Notes: a model not told the origin generated them from the letters alone. A stretch of 64,000 nt of DNA from Butyrivibrio hungatei DSM 14810 (GCF_900143205.1 NZ_FRDH01000006.1:62001-126000); one strand, 5' to 3'; shown: positions 9,179 to 18,703, counted from the stretch's first letter. Made by a program: numbers and translations.

Positions 9179-9374
9179 ACTTCTTTATCTCCTGCCTGTA
9201 TATAAACATGCGCAATTCAGTAAATATGCGCATTCCGAATATATCATGATTATATTTTTAACCGACTAATTTTAACACAGATAAAAAGGAAAGATAAACC
9301 GATATATTCGATAAAATCCAGCAATTTCCTCAAGTAATGATTCCGGTGTTTTTTTGCTTGTTGACTTGGAGGTA

Positions 9375-9559
9375 TTACCTGCATTCACTCTTTTTCTTAA
9401 ATTGCAGGTAATGATTCCGGAAGTTTTACTCTTACTAGCTTGCTTTTCTTACCTGCATTCACTCTCTTTCTCCGATTGCAGGTAATGATTCCGGAAGTTT
9501 TACTCTTACTAGCTTGCTTTTCTTACCTGCATTCACTCTCTTTCTCCGATTGCAGGTAA
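9375..9559. repeat. R2 array B: three 37-bp palindromic cores at exactly 74 bp spacing
   Basis: Cores lie at 9375-9411, 9449-9485 and 9523-9559, each TTACCTGCA...TTGCAGGTAA. Loops read TTCACTCT(T/C)TTTCT.... The linkers (TGATTCCGGAAGTTTTACTC...) are almost identical between copies 1-2 and 2-3. A degenerate half-copy precedes it at about 9330 and another ACCTGCA follows at about 9617. The 488-bp gap 9179-9666 otherwise holds only the GH127 terminator. Confidence 0.92.
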
Positions 9560-9622
9560 TGTTTCCGGAACTTTTTTACCTTGTTGACTAGGAAGTACTC
9601 AAATTCCCATTATCTCCACCTG

Positions 9623-9659
9623 CAAAAAAGAAACACCCACCGCCTCATGCGATGGGTGT
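9623..9659 (-). terminator. Terminator of the GH127 gene
   Basis: On the minus strand, ACACCCA(t)CGC pairs with GCG(g)TGGGTGT, followed by TTCTTTTTTG. It starts 8 bp after the stop. Confidence 0.85.
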
Positions 9660-9666
9660 CTCAAAA

Positions 9667-11694
9667 TCATCTATTAATCCAAACCCTCATTTCACCTTCA
9701 CCTCGGTTAGCCCAGGTGTAGTAGGGGATCAGCTCCAGTGTCACATCCTCATATTCAGGTTCTTTATAAACGCTATAGAGTGACTCCGCCTTCTCTTTTT
9801 CCCTCTTTCCTGGTAAAAGGATCTTTGTGATCTCGTTGCCCTCTATTATCGTTTTTTCAAACTTCGCTTTTGCGGCATCCGTTGTGACAGAGACCATGTG
9901 AAGATCCTTGCCGTTGTCTTTTTCCTCAATGCAGTAAACGAATGGGCCGTAGGTAACCGCTACCTTGCCGTGATCCTCGAAGACTCTGGAGCTGGCCTCC
10001 ATGATTCTCACTTTCTTAGCAAAAGTGATCTCGATAACGTCACCTTTCTTGAACACACCGGTAATATATTCATAGCCCTTCTTCAGCTCATGCTTGCAAC
10101 CACCGGCATTAAGGTCATATGAGTCGCACCAGTCAGGAATCCTAACTGCAATAGTCTCTTCCTTGTCAGCTCCAGCTTTCTCCTTGACGTCTTCGCAGAC
10201 AATTCGAAGCTTGCCGCTTCCAAGCACATCTGATTCAATTTTCCACAAAACAGATGCATTCTCATACTCTTTTTCCACAGTGCCACCGACATAAAGGTGC
10301 ATAAACAGTGTATCGTCACTTTCAGTGTAAGCGTAAGCCGCAACTGAACTAAGAAGTCTTGCAATGTTAGGTGGGCAGCAAGCACAAGGGAACCACTTCT
10401 GGCGAACAGGCTTCACATGATTTTTTCTCTCATCCCTGTAGCATGCTTCTGGTCTAACTTCCAGAGGATTTACGTAAAAGAAGCTCTTTCCATCCAGGGC
10501 CATTCCCGCAAGAACAGTGTTATAAAGAGCTCTTTCCATGGCGTTCGCATACTTGCTGTCGACATTCATCTGAAGCATACGGCGGGCAAAGAACACAAGG
10601 CCGACAGATGCGCAGGACTCAGTGTAAGCCAGGTCATTTGGAAGGTCATAGTTGTAGGTGAACGCCTCTCCAATATTGGTTGATCCGATGCCACCTGTAA
10701 TATACATCTTCTTGTTAACAGCGCTGTCCCAAAGTCTTTCGCAGGCTGCGTAGAGTTCCTCATCCCCAGTAAGTCGCGCAACATCAGCCATTCCAGAATA
10801 AAGATATACAGCTCTCACAGCGTGTCCAACTGCCTCATCCTGCTCTCTGACTGGCTTATGAGCCTGATAATAGTGGTACCACTCCTTATCTCCGTGCTTT
10901 TTGGCTTCATCCGGGTGCTCAATGTCAAAGTAATAAGGTTTCTGGCCTCTCGCATCGATAAAATACTTACTAAGTTCCAGATACTTTGGATCTCCAGTAA
11001 CTTCATAGAGTCTCACCAGCGCCATCTCGGATATCTCATGTCCTGGGAATCCATGGATCTTGCCCTCTTCTGTTCCGAACCTTGAATACACGTAATCTGC
11101 AAACCTTCTGGCTGCATTAAGAAGCTTATCTTTGCCTGTAGCCTCATAATAAGCTACAGCCCCCTCAGTAAGATGTCCCAGGCAGTACAATTCATGATGG
11201 TCCTTGAGATGAGTAAATATCTTAGACATATCATTTATGATGTAGTAAGTATCCAGATATCCATTCTCCTGCTGGGCCGCGCAGACAATATCTATAGCTT
11301 CATCAGCAGTCTTTTCAAGTTCAGGATCAGGATGCTGAGTAAGCGAGTATCCAACCGCCTCGATCCACTTTGAGAAATCTGTATCCTGGAAAAGAAATCC
11401 ATAAAACTTATCTTCTAACTCTTTTCCCTCTTCAGGAACCGGTCTAAAGACATCTGTAGGCCAGATTACTTCCTTGTAGGCCGCTCCCAGCTCTTTTCTC
11501 CTAGCTGTGATCTTGCCTGCGACCTTGAAATTACGCATAGCATAGCTTGGCTCTGCGCCCTCAACCTCGTCGTTTATGGCCTTCCACTGATAAGGAATAA
11601 CCTCATTTCTTACAAGCTCCATCTCGCTCTTCCAGAATGGATCATCGATATGGACTTTTCGCAAATTTATTGGCTTTGAAATATTATTGACCAT
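9667..11694 (-). CDS. GH127 family glycosidase (beta-L-arabinofuranosidase type)
   Basis: A 675-residue enzyme. The ATG at 11694 was chosen because AGGGGAA sits 6 nt upstream; an in-frame extension of 52 codons has no such site. The sequence follows the DUF1680/GH127 pattern: N-terminal VHIDDPFWKSEMELVR, TEGAVAYYEATGK and GIGSTNIGEAFTYNYDLPN. YTESCASVG holds the Glu and first Cys, and CACCPPN holds the Cys pair. In characterised HypBA1 these residues bind zinc and supply the cysteine nucleophile. No signal peptide, so it should act on imported arabino-oligosaccharides in the cytoplasm. The divergent AraC regulator at 11851 probably controls it. Confidence 0.93.
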   Translation of the reverse strand: MVNNISKPINLRKVHIDDPFWKSEMELVRNEVIPYQWKAINDEVEGAEPSYAMRNFKVAGKITARRKELGAAYKEVIWPTDVFRPVPEEGKELEDKFYGFLFQDTDFSKWIEAVGYSLTQHPDPELEKTADEAIDIVCAAQQENGYLDTYYIINDMSKIFTHLKDHHELYCLGHLTEGAVAYYEATGKDKLLNAARRFADYVYSRFGTEEGKIHGFPGHEISEMALVRLYEVTGDPKYLELSKYFIDARGQKPYYFDIEHPDEAKKHGDKEWYHYYQAHKPVREQDEAVGHAVRAVYLYSGMADVARLTGDEELYAACERLWDSAVNKKMYITGGIGSTNIGEAFTYNYDLPNDLAYTESCASVGLVFFARRMLQMNVDSKYANAMERALYNTVLAGMALDGKSFFYVNPLEVRPEACYRDERKNHVKPVRQKWFPCACCPPNIARLLSSVAAYAYTESDDTLFMHLYVGGTVEKEYENASVLWKIESDVLGSGKLRIVCEDVKEKAGADKEETIAVRIPDWCDSYDLNAGGCKHELKKGYEYITGVFKKGDVIEITFAKKVRIMEASSRVFEDHGKVAVTYGPFVYCIEEKDNGKDLHMVSVTTDAAKAKFEKTIIEGNEITKILLPGKREKEKAESLYSVYKEPEYEDVTLELIPYYTWANRGEGEMRVWINR

Positions 11695-11850
11695 TGTAAC
11701 TTCCCCTTTTACACTGTCAGTTTTTTTCATGTGCTTGCCAGTATTCAACTGGCCTTTTGATAGATTCAGAATAGCATTTTCGATTTTTAAATAACATTGA
11801 TATAATAGAATTAAACATGTATATTTTGGAATTTTTATCGAGGTAGACAC

Positions 11851-12687
11851 ATGGGAATCTCATTTGAAATAGCTGGCAATCATAAAATAGAAAGCGCTAA
11901 CTACGTCACTAACGTTGTTCCGATGCTTCATCCGGACCGCGTCCTTGACGTTCATGACTTTTTGTATATTTTGGATGGAACCTGGGAGATCTATGAAAAC
12001 GGCACTGCTTATGAGATGGAAAAGGACGATCTTTTGATTCTTTCAGCCGGTAACCACCACTACGGCAAAAAGCCCAGTTCTGCTGGGAATAAGCACATGT
12101 ATATTCACTTATATCAGGAGAACCGTAAACGCAGCACATCAAAAAAAGCAGGCTCCACCGATATTCCATCCTCAACCCTCACTTCCAATTCACCATTATT
12201 CCACTGTGCTTCAAATCCGCGCATCAAGCAGTACTTCAAGGAGATAATCGCAACTCACCTAAGCGATAATCCTTCGATCAACCAAGAAATGAAAGAGGAA
12301 AAGATATCTCTTTTGATGGGACTAATGCTGTGGGAAATGAGCTCACTGCAGCAGTCTGTGGAAACAAAGCCCAAGCACTCTGAGCTAATTTCAGAAATCA
12401 TAGATCTGCTACAGACAAATCCGCACCACATGTACACTACAGAAGAAATTGCAGATAAATTCTACGTTTGCTCCAAGACCGTTTCCAACATGTTCAAAGG
12501 TGCTTACGACGTCACCTTCTACAGCTATCAGATGAACATGAAACTAGAAATGGTCAGACAATATCTGTCTGACCATCCTTATGAAACTCTGGCAAGCGCC
12601 GCCAGAAACTATGGTTTTTACGATGAATTCCATCTAGGCAAAGCTTATAAAAAGAAGTTTGGTTTTTCACCAAAACGAAAAATATAG
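11851..12687 (+). CDS. AraC family transcriptional regulator
   Basis: A 278-residue regulator. The N-terminal cupin-like sensor domain (residues about 1-130) includes VLDVHDFLYILDG, DDLLILSAGNHHYG and HMYIHLYQ. The C-terminal AraC DNA-binding domain (about 175-278) has two helix-turn-helix units, TTEEIADKFYVCSKTVSNMFK and LASAARNYGFYDEFHLGKAYKKKFGFSP. It is divergent from the GH127 gene across a 156-bp region, with a TATAAT at 11801-11806 pointing toward it. Sugar-responsive activation of the neighbour is the likely role. Confidence 0.92.
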   Translation: MGISFEIAGNHKIESANYVTNVVPMLHPDRVLDVHDFLYILDGTWEIYENGTAYEMEKDDLLILSAGNHHYGKKPSSAGNKHMYIHLYQENRKRSTSKKAGSTDIPSSTLTSNSPLFHCASNPRIKQYFKEIIATHLSDNPSINQEMKEEKISLLMGLMLWEMSSLQQSVETKPKHSELISEIIDLLQTNPHHMYTTEEIADKFYVCSKTVSNMFKGAYDVTFYSYQMNMKLEMVRQYLSDHPYETLASAARNYGFYDEFHLGKAYKKKFGFSPKRKI

Positions 12688-12729
12688 CATTCAGAGAAAT
12701 ACCAGAAGGCGTCACAAGTACGCTGCTTC

Positions 12730-13191
12730 TTATTTTACAGGGACGCAATGCTTGTCATTGATCTCACATACTTTCTTAACTCTTCTGCGATATTTTTCTT
12801 CCATGAGCGGATCCGTATTTAGCCAGGTCTTTACGATCTCCATAGCCATAAGTCCGCCAATTATCTTAGCTCCGAGGCACAATATGTTTGAATCTGTATG
12901 CTGTCTTGCAAGTGTAGCGCACACAGGGTCCTGACAAACAGCCGCATAACAGCCATTTATCTTATTGGCAATAAGAGCACTTCCATAGCCAACTCCATCG
13001 CAAAAGATTCCTCTTTCGCAGTCACCCTTCGCAACTGCCAGCGCTGCAGGATAAACATAATCCGAAAGATCACAGGACTCACTATCATAAGTGCCAAAGT
13101 CCTTAACATCGTATCCCTGCTCAATAAGATACGCCTTGATCTCTTCCTTCATCTGCGTTCCCGCATGGTCATTTGCCATAGCAATCGTCAT
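12730..13191 (-). CDS. rpiB: RpiB/LacA/LacB family sugar-phosphate isomerase
   Basis: A 153-residue protein with the RpiB signature MANDHAGTQMKEEI, the cysteine segment GIFCDGVGYGSALIANKINGCYAAVC, and DSNILCLGAKIIG. RpiB enzymes interconvert ribose-5-phosphate and ribulose-5-phosphate; relatives act on allose- or galactose-6-phosphate. The nearby GH127 gene makes a role in pentose use attractive, though it is convergent with the regulator. AAGGAGG precedes the ATG. Confidence 0.88.
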   Translation of the reverse strand: MTIAMANDHAGTQMKEEIKAYLIEQGYDVKDFGTYDSESCDLSDYVYPAALAVAKGDCERGIFCDGVGYGSALIANKINGCYAAVCQDPVCATLARQHTDSNILCLGAKIIGGLMAMEIVKTWLNTDPLMEEKYRRRVKKVCEINDKHCVPVK

Positions 13192-13209
13192 AGTGCACCT
13201 CCTTAATTT

Positions 13210-13986
13210 TTATTCTTTACTTTTCACATGATCAGTTAGTGCCTTTAGCCCATCCGTATCCAGTGTCAAAACATTTGTTGTAAAGATTGTCTTCACAAGC
13301 CAGATCAGGAACACGAATACAAGCACAGGGATCACGCAGGCTGTAACTATCATGACAGCAAGTGATTCCAGTAGACTTCCAAGGAAGCCAGAAACCTTCT
13401 CAACTGTCTCCGTTGTTATCGTGGTGAACTCGTTAAAAAAGCTTGTTTCACCCTCGCCCTCTATCTGCAGTTCCTCATACTCCTCAACTGCATTTTCAAC
13501 TCTTGCAGCCTGTGTTTCGTATACCTTATCTGAAAGCCACACGCTGAAAGGCACGATGATAAAGAAAATAATACCAACTACTGCCAGCTTTCCCGCAATG
13601 GTTCTCAATTGTTTTTTACCAAAGGCTATAGACGCGCACACCAGCAAGCACGCTACCGGTATGAGCACCGAAAATGCAATGTATCCAGAAAGACTCACCA
13701 GGAATTTTTCCAGATAAAGCGCACACAAAATCACTAAAAAGTATTTTGCAAGCTCAGCAAGCTGCTCTGCGATAGGCGTACACAGATCTCCCGGCAAAAG
13801 AGATATGGTCGCAGACGTTGCTGCCGCTCCGCCAGATAAAGTCATGACTTTGGCGATCTTATCCTCAGTCTGCTCAAGTGTATGCACATGATTATTTGGA
13901 TCTGCTGCCCATGGTGCGATTTTAGTAAAAGAAATAACGGCCACAAGTAGCATCACCACTATAAAAGTAATCTTTTTGATATCCAA
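13210..13986 (-). CDS. Membrane protein paired with a DUF4230 protein
   Basis: A 258-residue protein with an N-terminal signal-like helix (about residues 6-26). Helices at about 82-128 form a hydrophobic block, followed by one at 133-152 and one at about 210-236. An acidic segment (VENAVEEYEELQIEGEGE) separates the last two. No family was recognised with confidence. It lies 12 bp after the DUF4230 gene and 18 bp before rpiB, so it is probably cotranscribed. Confidence 0.8.
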   Translation of the reverse strand: MDIKKITFIVVMLLVAVISFTKIAPWAADPNNHVHTLEQTEDKIAKVMTLSGGAAATSATISLLPGDLCTPIAEQLAELAKYFLVILCALYLEKFLVSLSGYIAFSVLIPVACLLVCASIAFGKKQLRTIAGKLAVVGIIFFIIVPFSVWLSDKVYETQAARVENAVEEYEELQIEGEGETSFFNEFTTITTETVEKVSGFLGSLLESLAVMIVTACVIPVLVFVFLIWLVKTIFTTNVLTLDTDGLKALTDHVKSKE

Positions 13987-13998
13987 AGCTGCTCCTCC

Positions 13999-14688
13999 TT
14001 ACTGATAAACAATGGTGTACTCTGCAGTTGCTGGGAAGCTGTTTACAAAGTTCTGCACTATTGCCTTCGCCTGTTCATCAGCTCTTTCTAGAATTCCACT
14101 ATCAAGTGCCTTCTGCTTTGCTGTTTTTTCATACTCTGCCATAGCAGCATTGTAATCATCAAGCTTCAAAGGATTCCAAATAGATTCTTTTTCCGAATAG
14201 CTCTCAAAAGAATCCTTGTCGATAGCAACTGACTGGATCTCAGCATCCGGGATATCAATAGTCACTGTCCTTGTGGCATCATCCTTAGTGATAGTGATCT
14301 TCTCAAAATCCACTCCTGCAAAGACTTGTCCATCATACTTAAACACCATCTGCGACGAGGAATCTATCATATTAAAAAAAACCTTTTTCTCTTTGGTGTA
14401 AGTTTCCACGTTTGTAAAATAGTATTCCTGTGTGACCAGAAAGCCCATGTTTGCTAGTCCATCCCGAATTGTCTCAGTACTGATGGATACAAGAACCTTG
14501 GCTTCACTCTTAGTATCTTTTTCCTTGGAAGTCTCCGACGCAGGGCTCACGATCTGCCGATTACCCCTATCCTTCATATAACCTGCAATCAGGACAATGC
14601 TGATGATCACCGCCACCGCAATGATCACCAGATATATGATATTTTTATTTCCCTTAAGCTTATCCACAAAGCTAGTCTTCTTTTCCAT
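13999..14688 (-). CDS. DUF4230 family single-TM protein
   Basis: A 229-residue protein. The ATG at 14688 is preferred over a GTG 12 nt upstream because GGGG is then correctly spaced. One membrane helix near the N-terminus (about residues 16-36, NIIYLVIIAVAVIISIVLIAG) is followed by an extracytoplasmic domain. The stretch TRTVTIDIPDAEIQSVAIDKDSFESY, the region ESIWNPLKLDDYN and the C-terminal long helix (AEYEKTAKQKALDSGILERA) match DUF4230. Function unknown. Confidence 0.85.
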   Translation of the reverse strand: MEKKTSFVDKLKGNKNIIYLVIIAVAVIISIVLIAGYMKDRGNRQIVSPASETSKEKDTKSEAKVLVSISTETIRDGLANMGFLVTQEYYFTNVETYTKEKKVFFNMIDSSSQMVFKYDGQVFAGVDFEKITITKDDATRTVTIDIPDAEIQSVAIDKDSFESYSEKESIWNPLKLDDYNAAMAEYEKTAKQKALDSGILERADEQAKAIVQNFVNSFPATAEYTIVYQ

Positions 14689-14726
14689 ACTTATCCCCAC
14701 TTGCTATCAGCGGTTTTCCACCACTC

Positions 14727-15119
14727 TTAGAACTTCACTACTTCTGGCGCCTTGGTAAAAGAGCTAAAGGTTGCAGTAGCGTTCTTTAAATAGAATACCT
14801 CTGTATTTCCGTCGTCAGCCTTGTACATTCCCTGAAGTGATGGGTATGCATCAAGCATAGACTGACGAGCTTCGTTTCTATCATCCTCTACAAGCTCCCC
14901 TGCAACTCTGAGCCACTCGCCATTCATGAATGCACAGATCTCCACCTTTGGATTAGCATGGATCTGCTTTGAAACATCTTTTACCTTACCAGTCTGAATA
15001 TAAAGCTTACCCTCAAATACATGAGCAGTGCCAAAAGGTCTTACTCTAGGCTGATCCCCATCAACTGTAGCAAGATAGTAAGTACCAGCATCTTTTAAAA
15101 ATTTAACAACTCTCTCCAT
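14727..15119 (-). CDS. Pyridoxamine 5'-phosphate oxidase-like FMN-binding protein
   Basis: A 130-residue split-barrel protein. MERVVKFLKDAGTYYLATVDGDQPRVRPFGTAHVFEGKLY is the typical opening of the PNPOx-like family, which binds FMN or a related cofactor, and NPKVEICAFMNGEWLRVAGEL follows. These small proteins are probably flavin reductases or storage proteins rather than true PdxH. Its promoter (TGCTATAAT on the minus strand, about 15165-15173) directly abuts an R1 element. Confidence 0.88.
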   Translation of the reverse strand: MERVVKFLKDAGTYYLATVDGDQPRVRPFGTAHVFEGKLYIQTGKVKDVSKQIHANPKVEICAFMNGEWLRVAGELVEDDRNEARQSMLDAYPSLQGMYKADDGNTEVFYLKNATATFSSFTKAPEVVKF

Positions 15120-15172
15120 ATTTTCGTCCTCTCTTTCTCAGGGTTATGTGATTTCTTACCTACCATTATAGC

Positions 15173-15247
15173 AAAAATGAGCCCTAGGGACGGAGGTTGC
15201 GGCTCATTTTTGTTAAAATGAGCCCTAACCTCCGTCCCTAAGGCTCA
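15173..15247. repeat. R1 palindrome, full copy (a)
   Basis: Two inverted halves (GAGCCCTAGGGACGGAGGTT... and ...AACCTCCGTCCCTAAGGCTC) are separated by TTTTTGTTAAAA. It lies downstream of the ATPase-like gene and upstream of the next minus-strand promoter. Each half also folds locally through GAGCC/GGCTC. Confidence 0.92.
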
Positions 15248-15269
15248 CTAAGATCCATAGCTCACCTTT

Positions 15270-15812
15270 TTAATAATTAGGAAAAGACTTAGAAACCACC
15301 ATGTTTACTACGCCGCCCTTAATAGAGATCTTTATATCATCAGCAAGTTTTTTGAGAATGGAATGCTCATAGCGGTCCCACTCAGGATCTTCTATATATC
15401 TTCCAGCAACGTCAGAAGCCACGTCATCTGGCAGCTCGTAATAACTATTATTATCTGCTTCAGCAAGCATAGCCTCTTCAAAAGCATCTCTCAGCATTCC
15501 AAGGAAAGTTTTGGCAGCCTCATTCTTCCTCTCACTAGAAGAGTTGATAAGAAGATATCTCTTTTCCTTGTCCATAACAGTCTCAGTTGTCATGTTGAGG
15601 TCAAACTTACTGCCTTCACACTCAACCCAAAAAGAAGCTTTGATCTCGCCAGTGATACTGCGAGCCATGCTTAGAAGTTCCTCAGCGCAGAGCTGAAGCT
15701 GGGTTGAATCCTTTGTATCAAGGCACTTAAATTCAGCAACCTTCTTTGTTGCCTCTATAGCCTCTTTAAATCCATTTCCCTTATTATCTATGATTACTAC
15801 ATCTGACTTCAT
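15270..15812 (-). CDS. Probable ATPase-fold regulatory partner of a STAS protein
   Basis: A 180-residue protein 23 bp after the STAS gene. The region LQLCAEELLSMARSITGEI has the position and helical character of the N-box of GHKL/RsbW ATPases, but the usual Asn is absent. KGGVVNMVVSKSFPNY is the final strand. By context (STAS plus ATPase) it would be an anti-sigma or partner-switching kinase, possibly degenerate in ATP binding. I cannot assign a target. Confidence 0.65.
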   Translation of the reverse strand: MKSDVVIIDNKGNGFKEAIEATKKVAEFKCLDTKDSTQLQLCAEELLSMARSITGEIKASFWVECEGSKFDLNMTTETVMDKEKRYLLINSSSERKNEAAKTFLGMLRDAFEEAMLAEADNNSYYELPDDVASDVAGRYIEDPEWDRYEHSILKKLADDIKISIKGGVVNMVVSKSFPNY

Positions 15813-15835
15813 TTAGGACACCTCCTGTTTTTACG

Positions 15836-16132
15836 TCATTCGACGTCAAGTAAGCTGTCAAAACCAGTAACAGAGAAAACTTCTTTTACAATTTCATTCG
15901 CACCAACGACCTTAACTGTTCCCTTGTTGTGCAAAGCTCTCTTGGCCATGAGAAGTGTTCTAAGGCCAGCAGATGAGATGTATTCAAGATTCTTTACATC
16001 AATGACCAGTTCCTTGACACTATCAAGATCCGGCTTAATCTCAGCCTCAAGATCTGGAGCCGTCAAAGTATCAAGTCTTCCTTCAAGTACAACATCAAGT
16101 CGATCACCATTTAGTTTTTTTGAAATATTCAT
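15836..16132 (-). CDS. STAS-domain anti-sigma factor antagonist
   Basis: A 98-residue single STAS domain. LVIDVKNLEYISSAGLRTLL carries the conserved Ser pair where SpoIIAA/RsbV proteins are phosphorylated by their kinase. The N-terminus (MNISKKLNGDRLDVVLEGRLDT) is canonical. It is the first gene of a two-gene unit with the ATPase-like protein. Phosphatases that could act on it, such as the SpoIIE protein at 38164, are encoded elsewhere in the window. Confidence 0.92.
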   Translation of the reverse strand: MNISKKLNGDRLDVVLEGRLDTLTAPDLEAEIKPDLDSVKELVIDVKNLEYISSAGLRTLLMAKRALHNKGTVKVVGANEIVKEVFSVTGFDSLLDVE

Positions 16133-16218
16133 GCTAATCCTCCTTGCCTAGATATACCATCCAAGTTTTGTACTGTATTGTATCTATAATTTTATCACAA
16201 TATAGTCAACATAGACAC

Positions 16219-16297
16219 AAAAAAATGAGCCCCAGGGACGGAGGTTGGAGCTCATTTTTTAAAAAATGAGCTCCAACCTCCGTCCCTAGGGCTCACT
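16219..16297. repeat. R1 palindrome, full copy (b)
   Basis: Left half GAGCCCCAGGGACGGAGG..., right half its inverse with compensatory changes: GGAGCTC and GAGCTCC replace GTGGCTC. It lies between the feoB stop and the STAS promoter and would act as a terminator for feoB. Confidence 0.92.
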
Positions 16298-16309
16298 TTG
16301 TCTCTCACG

Positions 16310-18649
16310 TCACATGAACAGCATCAACACCAGTCTCACCACCAAGGCCACGATCCACGCCACTGCGCACTGCCACAGCACTACTCCAAGAGCCCACTTT
16401 TTGCCAAGCTCTCTTTTTATAGAAGCTACTGCCGCAACGCATGGCGTATAAAGAAGGCTGAACACCAGCAGTGTAGCGGCTGTAACCGGTGTAAGAGCGC
16501 CTGCCACATCTCCCTCAAAGAGGATTCCCATTGTGGAGACCACGCTCTCTTTTGCTATAAAGCCGCTGACAAGTGATGTACAGATTCTCCAGTCCCCCAG
16601 TCCAAGTGGTATAAAAAGAGGTACTATAAAGCTTGATATCCTGGCCATGATGCTCTGCTGTGAATCACTTACAAGGTTAAAGTATGGATCGAAGTTACTT
16701 AATATCCAAACAATAATTGTTGCAAAGAAGATGATCGAAAAGGCCTTCTGAATGAAATCCTTAGACTTTTCCCACAGAAGCTGGCATACGCTTCTAGGAC
16801 TTGGAAGCCTGTAATTTGGAAGCTCCATGACAAAAGGAACCGCTTCGCCCTTGAACACTGTCTTTTTTGACAAAAGAGCAAACAAAATACCTGTAAGAAT
16901 ACCAAGCAGGTATAGTCCTGTCATGATAAAGCCCCCTTTTCCCGGGAAGAATGCATTTACAAAGAACGCATAAATAGGGAGCTTAGCAGTGCAGCTCATA
17001 AATGGTGTCAGGACGATGGTCATCTTCCTGTCTCTATCAGAAGGCAGAGTTCTTGTGGACATAACCGCAGGAACCGTACATCCAAAACCGATAAGAAGGG
17101 GCACGATGCTTCGGCCGGAAAGACCTATCTTTCTAAGGAGCTTGTCCATTACAAAGGCTACTCTTGCGATGTAGCCGCTATCTTCCATAAGTGACAGGAA
17201 GAAGAAAAGAGTTACTATGATAGGAAGGAAGCTAAGTACACTGCCAACGCCTTCAAAGATTCCTTCTACTATGAGGCCTCTAAGCACTTCGTTGACGTTT
17301 GTTGCCTGAAGTAAGAGGTCTACTTTACCTGTAATAAATCCAATGCCATCTTCAAGTAGTCCCTGGAAAAATGCGCCGATAACATTGAAAGTAAGGAAAA
17401 ATACCAGTGCCATGATCAACACAAATACTGGAATTGCAGTGTACTTCCCCGTGAGGATCTTATCTATCTGATTACTCCTTGCTTTTTCTTTGCTTTCCTT
17501 TGGTTTCTTGACGCAGGACTTGCAGATTCTTCTGATAAAAGAGAATCTCATATCCGCAATGGCTGCGCTTCTGTCCAGGCCACTTTCTTTTTCCATCTGA
17601 GAAACGATGTGCTCAAGAGCATCCTTCTCATTTTCATCAAGTCCAAGTTTGTCGATTATAAGCTTGTCACCCTCTACAACCTTGCTGGCCGCAAACCTGA
17701 TAGGAATACCAGCTGCCTGTGCATGGTCATCTATCATGTGCATAACGGCGTGAAGGCACTGATGCACTGCTCCGCCTTTATCTTCCTTTGAGCAAAAATC
17801 CTGCTCTACGGGCTTTTCCTGATATTTTGCAATGTGGATAGCATGAGAAATAAGCTCATCTACGCCTTCATTCTTGGCTGCAGCAATAGGAACCACCGGT
17901 GTTCCCAGCTCTTTTTCCATGGCATTGATATCTACGGCGCCGCCATTACCCGTGAGTTCATCCATCATGTTAAGAGCAACAACAGTAGGAATGCCCATTT
18001 CCAGAAGTTGCATGGTCAAATAGAGGTTACGCTCGATGTTGGTAACGTCTACGATGTTGATGATAGCGCATGGCTTCTCGTTCAGAACGTGGTTACGAGA
18101 TACTATCTCTTCACTGGTGTAAGGTGACATTGAATAAATACCAGGAAGGTCAGTAACCATAGTATTTTTATAGCCGCGGATCTCACCGTCCTTGCGGTCA
18201 ACAGTAACTCCAGGGAAGTTGCCTACATGCTGCTTGGAGCCTGTCAACTGGTTAAAAAGAGTTGTCTTTCCGCTGTTCTGATTACCAACCAGTGCAAATG
18301 TCAAGACCGTTCCCTCTGGAACCGGGTTCTCATGCTCTTTTTGATGGAAGATACCAGCTTCGCCAAGTCCAGGATGGGCTGTTTTAAAAGATATCTCTTC
18401 ATTCTTGTCAGAATCTTCCTCGCCTGAAAGCTTCTCAATATCAATCTGTTCAGCCTCTGACAGTCTAAGTGTCAGCCTATAGCCGTGGATCTCAATCTCC
18501 ATTGGATCTCCCATAGGAGCCAGCTTCACAACAGTGACCTTTGCTCCAGGGATCACACCCATATCCAAAAAGTGCTGGCGGAGAGCCCCCTCGCCGCCAA
18601 CCTTTGTTATTTTTGCTCTTTGTCCGATCTGTAACTGCTTTAGTGTCAC
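16310..18649 (-). CDS. feoB: FeoA-FeoB fusion, ferrous iron transporter
   Basis: A 779-residue protein with a FeoA-like SH3 domain fused at the N-terminus (residues 1-75, MTLKQLQIGQRAKITKVGGE to ...AEQIDIEKLSG). The FeoB G domain follows: G1 GNQNSGKT at 122-129, GNFPGVTVDRK, G3 DLPG, G4 NMMD. The C-terminal permease has about eight helices with Cys-containing gates (GFGCTVPAVMSTRTL, TPFMSCTAKLPIYAFF, YTPCVAAVASI). It imports Fe(II) across the cytoplasmic membrane. The start is GTG with AGGAG 8 nt upstream. A Fur-like box lies in the upstream region. Confidence 0.96.
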   Translation of the reverse strand: MTLKQLQIGQRAKITKVGGEGALRQHFLDMGVIPGAKVTVVKLAPMGDPMEIEIHGYRLTLRLSEAEQIDIEKLSGEEDSDKNEEISFKTAHPGLGEAGIFHQKEHENPVPEGTVLTFALVGNQNSGKTTLFNQLTGSKQHVGNFPGVTVDRKDGEIRGYKNTMVTDLPGIYSMSPYTSEEIVSRNHVLNEKPCAIINIVDVTNIERNLYLTMQLLEMGIPTVVALNMMDELTGNGGAVDINAMEKELGTPVVPIAAAKNEGVDELISHAIHIAKYQEKPVEQDFCSKEDKGGAVHQCLHAVMHMIDDHAQAAGIPIRFAASKVVEGDKLIIDKLGLDENEKDALEHIVSQMEKESGLDRSAAIADMRFSFIRRICKSCVKKPKESKEKARSNQIDKILTGKYTAIPVFVLIMALVFFLTFNVIGAFFQGLLEDGIGFITGKVDLLLQATNVNEVLRGLIVEGIFEGVGSVLSFLPIIVTLFFFLSLMEDSGYIARVAFVMDKLLRKIGLSGRSIVPLLIGFGCTVPAVMSTRTLPSDRDRKMTIVLTPFMSCTAKLPIYAFFVNAFFPGKGGFIMTGLYLLGILTGILFALLSKKTVFKGEAVPFVMELPNYRLPSPRSVCQLLWEKSKDFIQKAFSIIFFATIIVWILSNFDPYFNLVSDSQQSIMARISSFIVPLFIPLGLGDWRICTSLVSGFIAKESVVSTMGILFEGDVAGALTPVTAATLLVFSLLYTPCVAAVASIKRELGKKWALGVVLWQCAVAWIVALVVRLVLMLFM

Positions 18650-18703
18650 AACTTTTCTCCTAAACCTTTTTATCTATACTAAGTATGCTCTCGCAATTGT
18701 TAG

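Noticed and set aside
9300..9620. CRISPR array
   Set aside because: Regularly spaced palindromes, but the sequences between them are near-identical and no cas gene is present.
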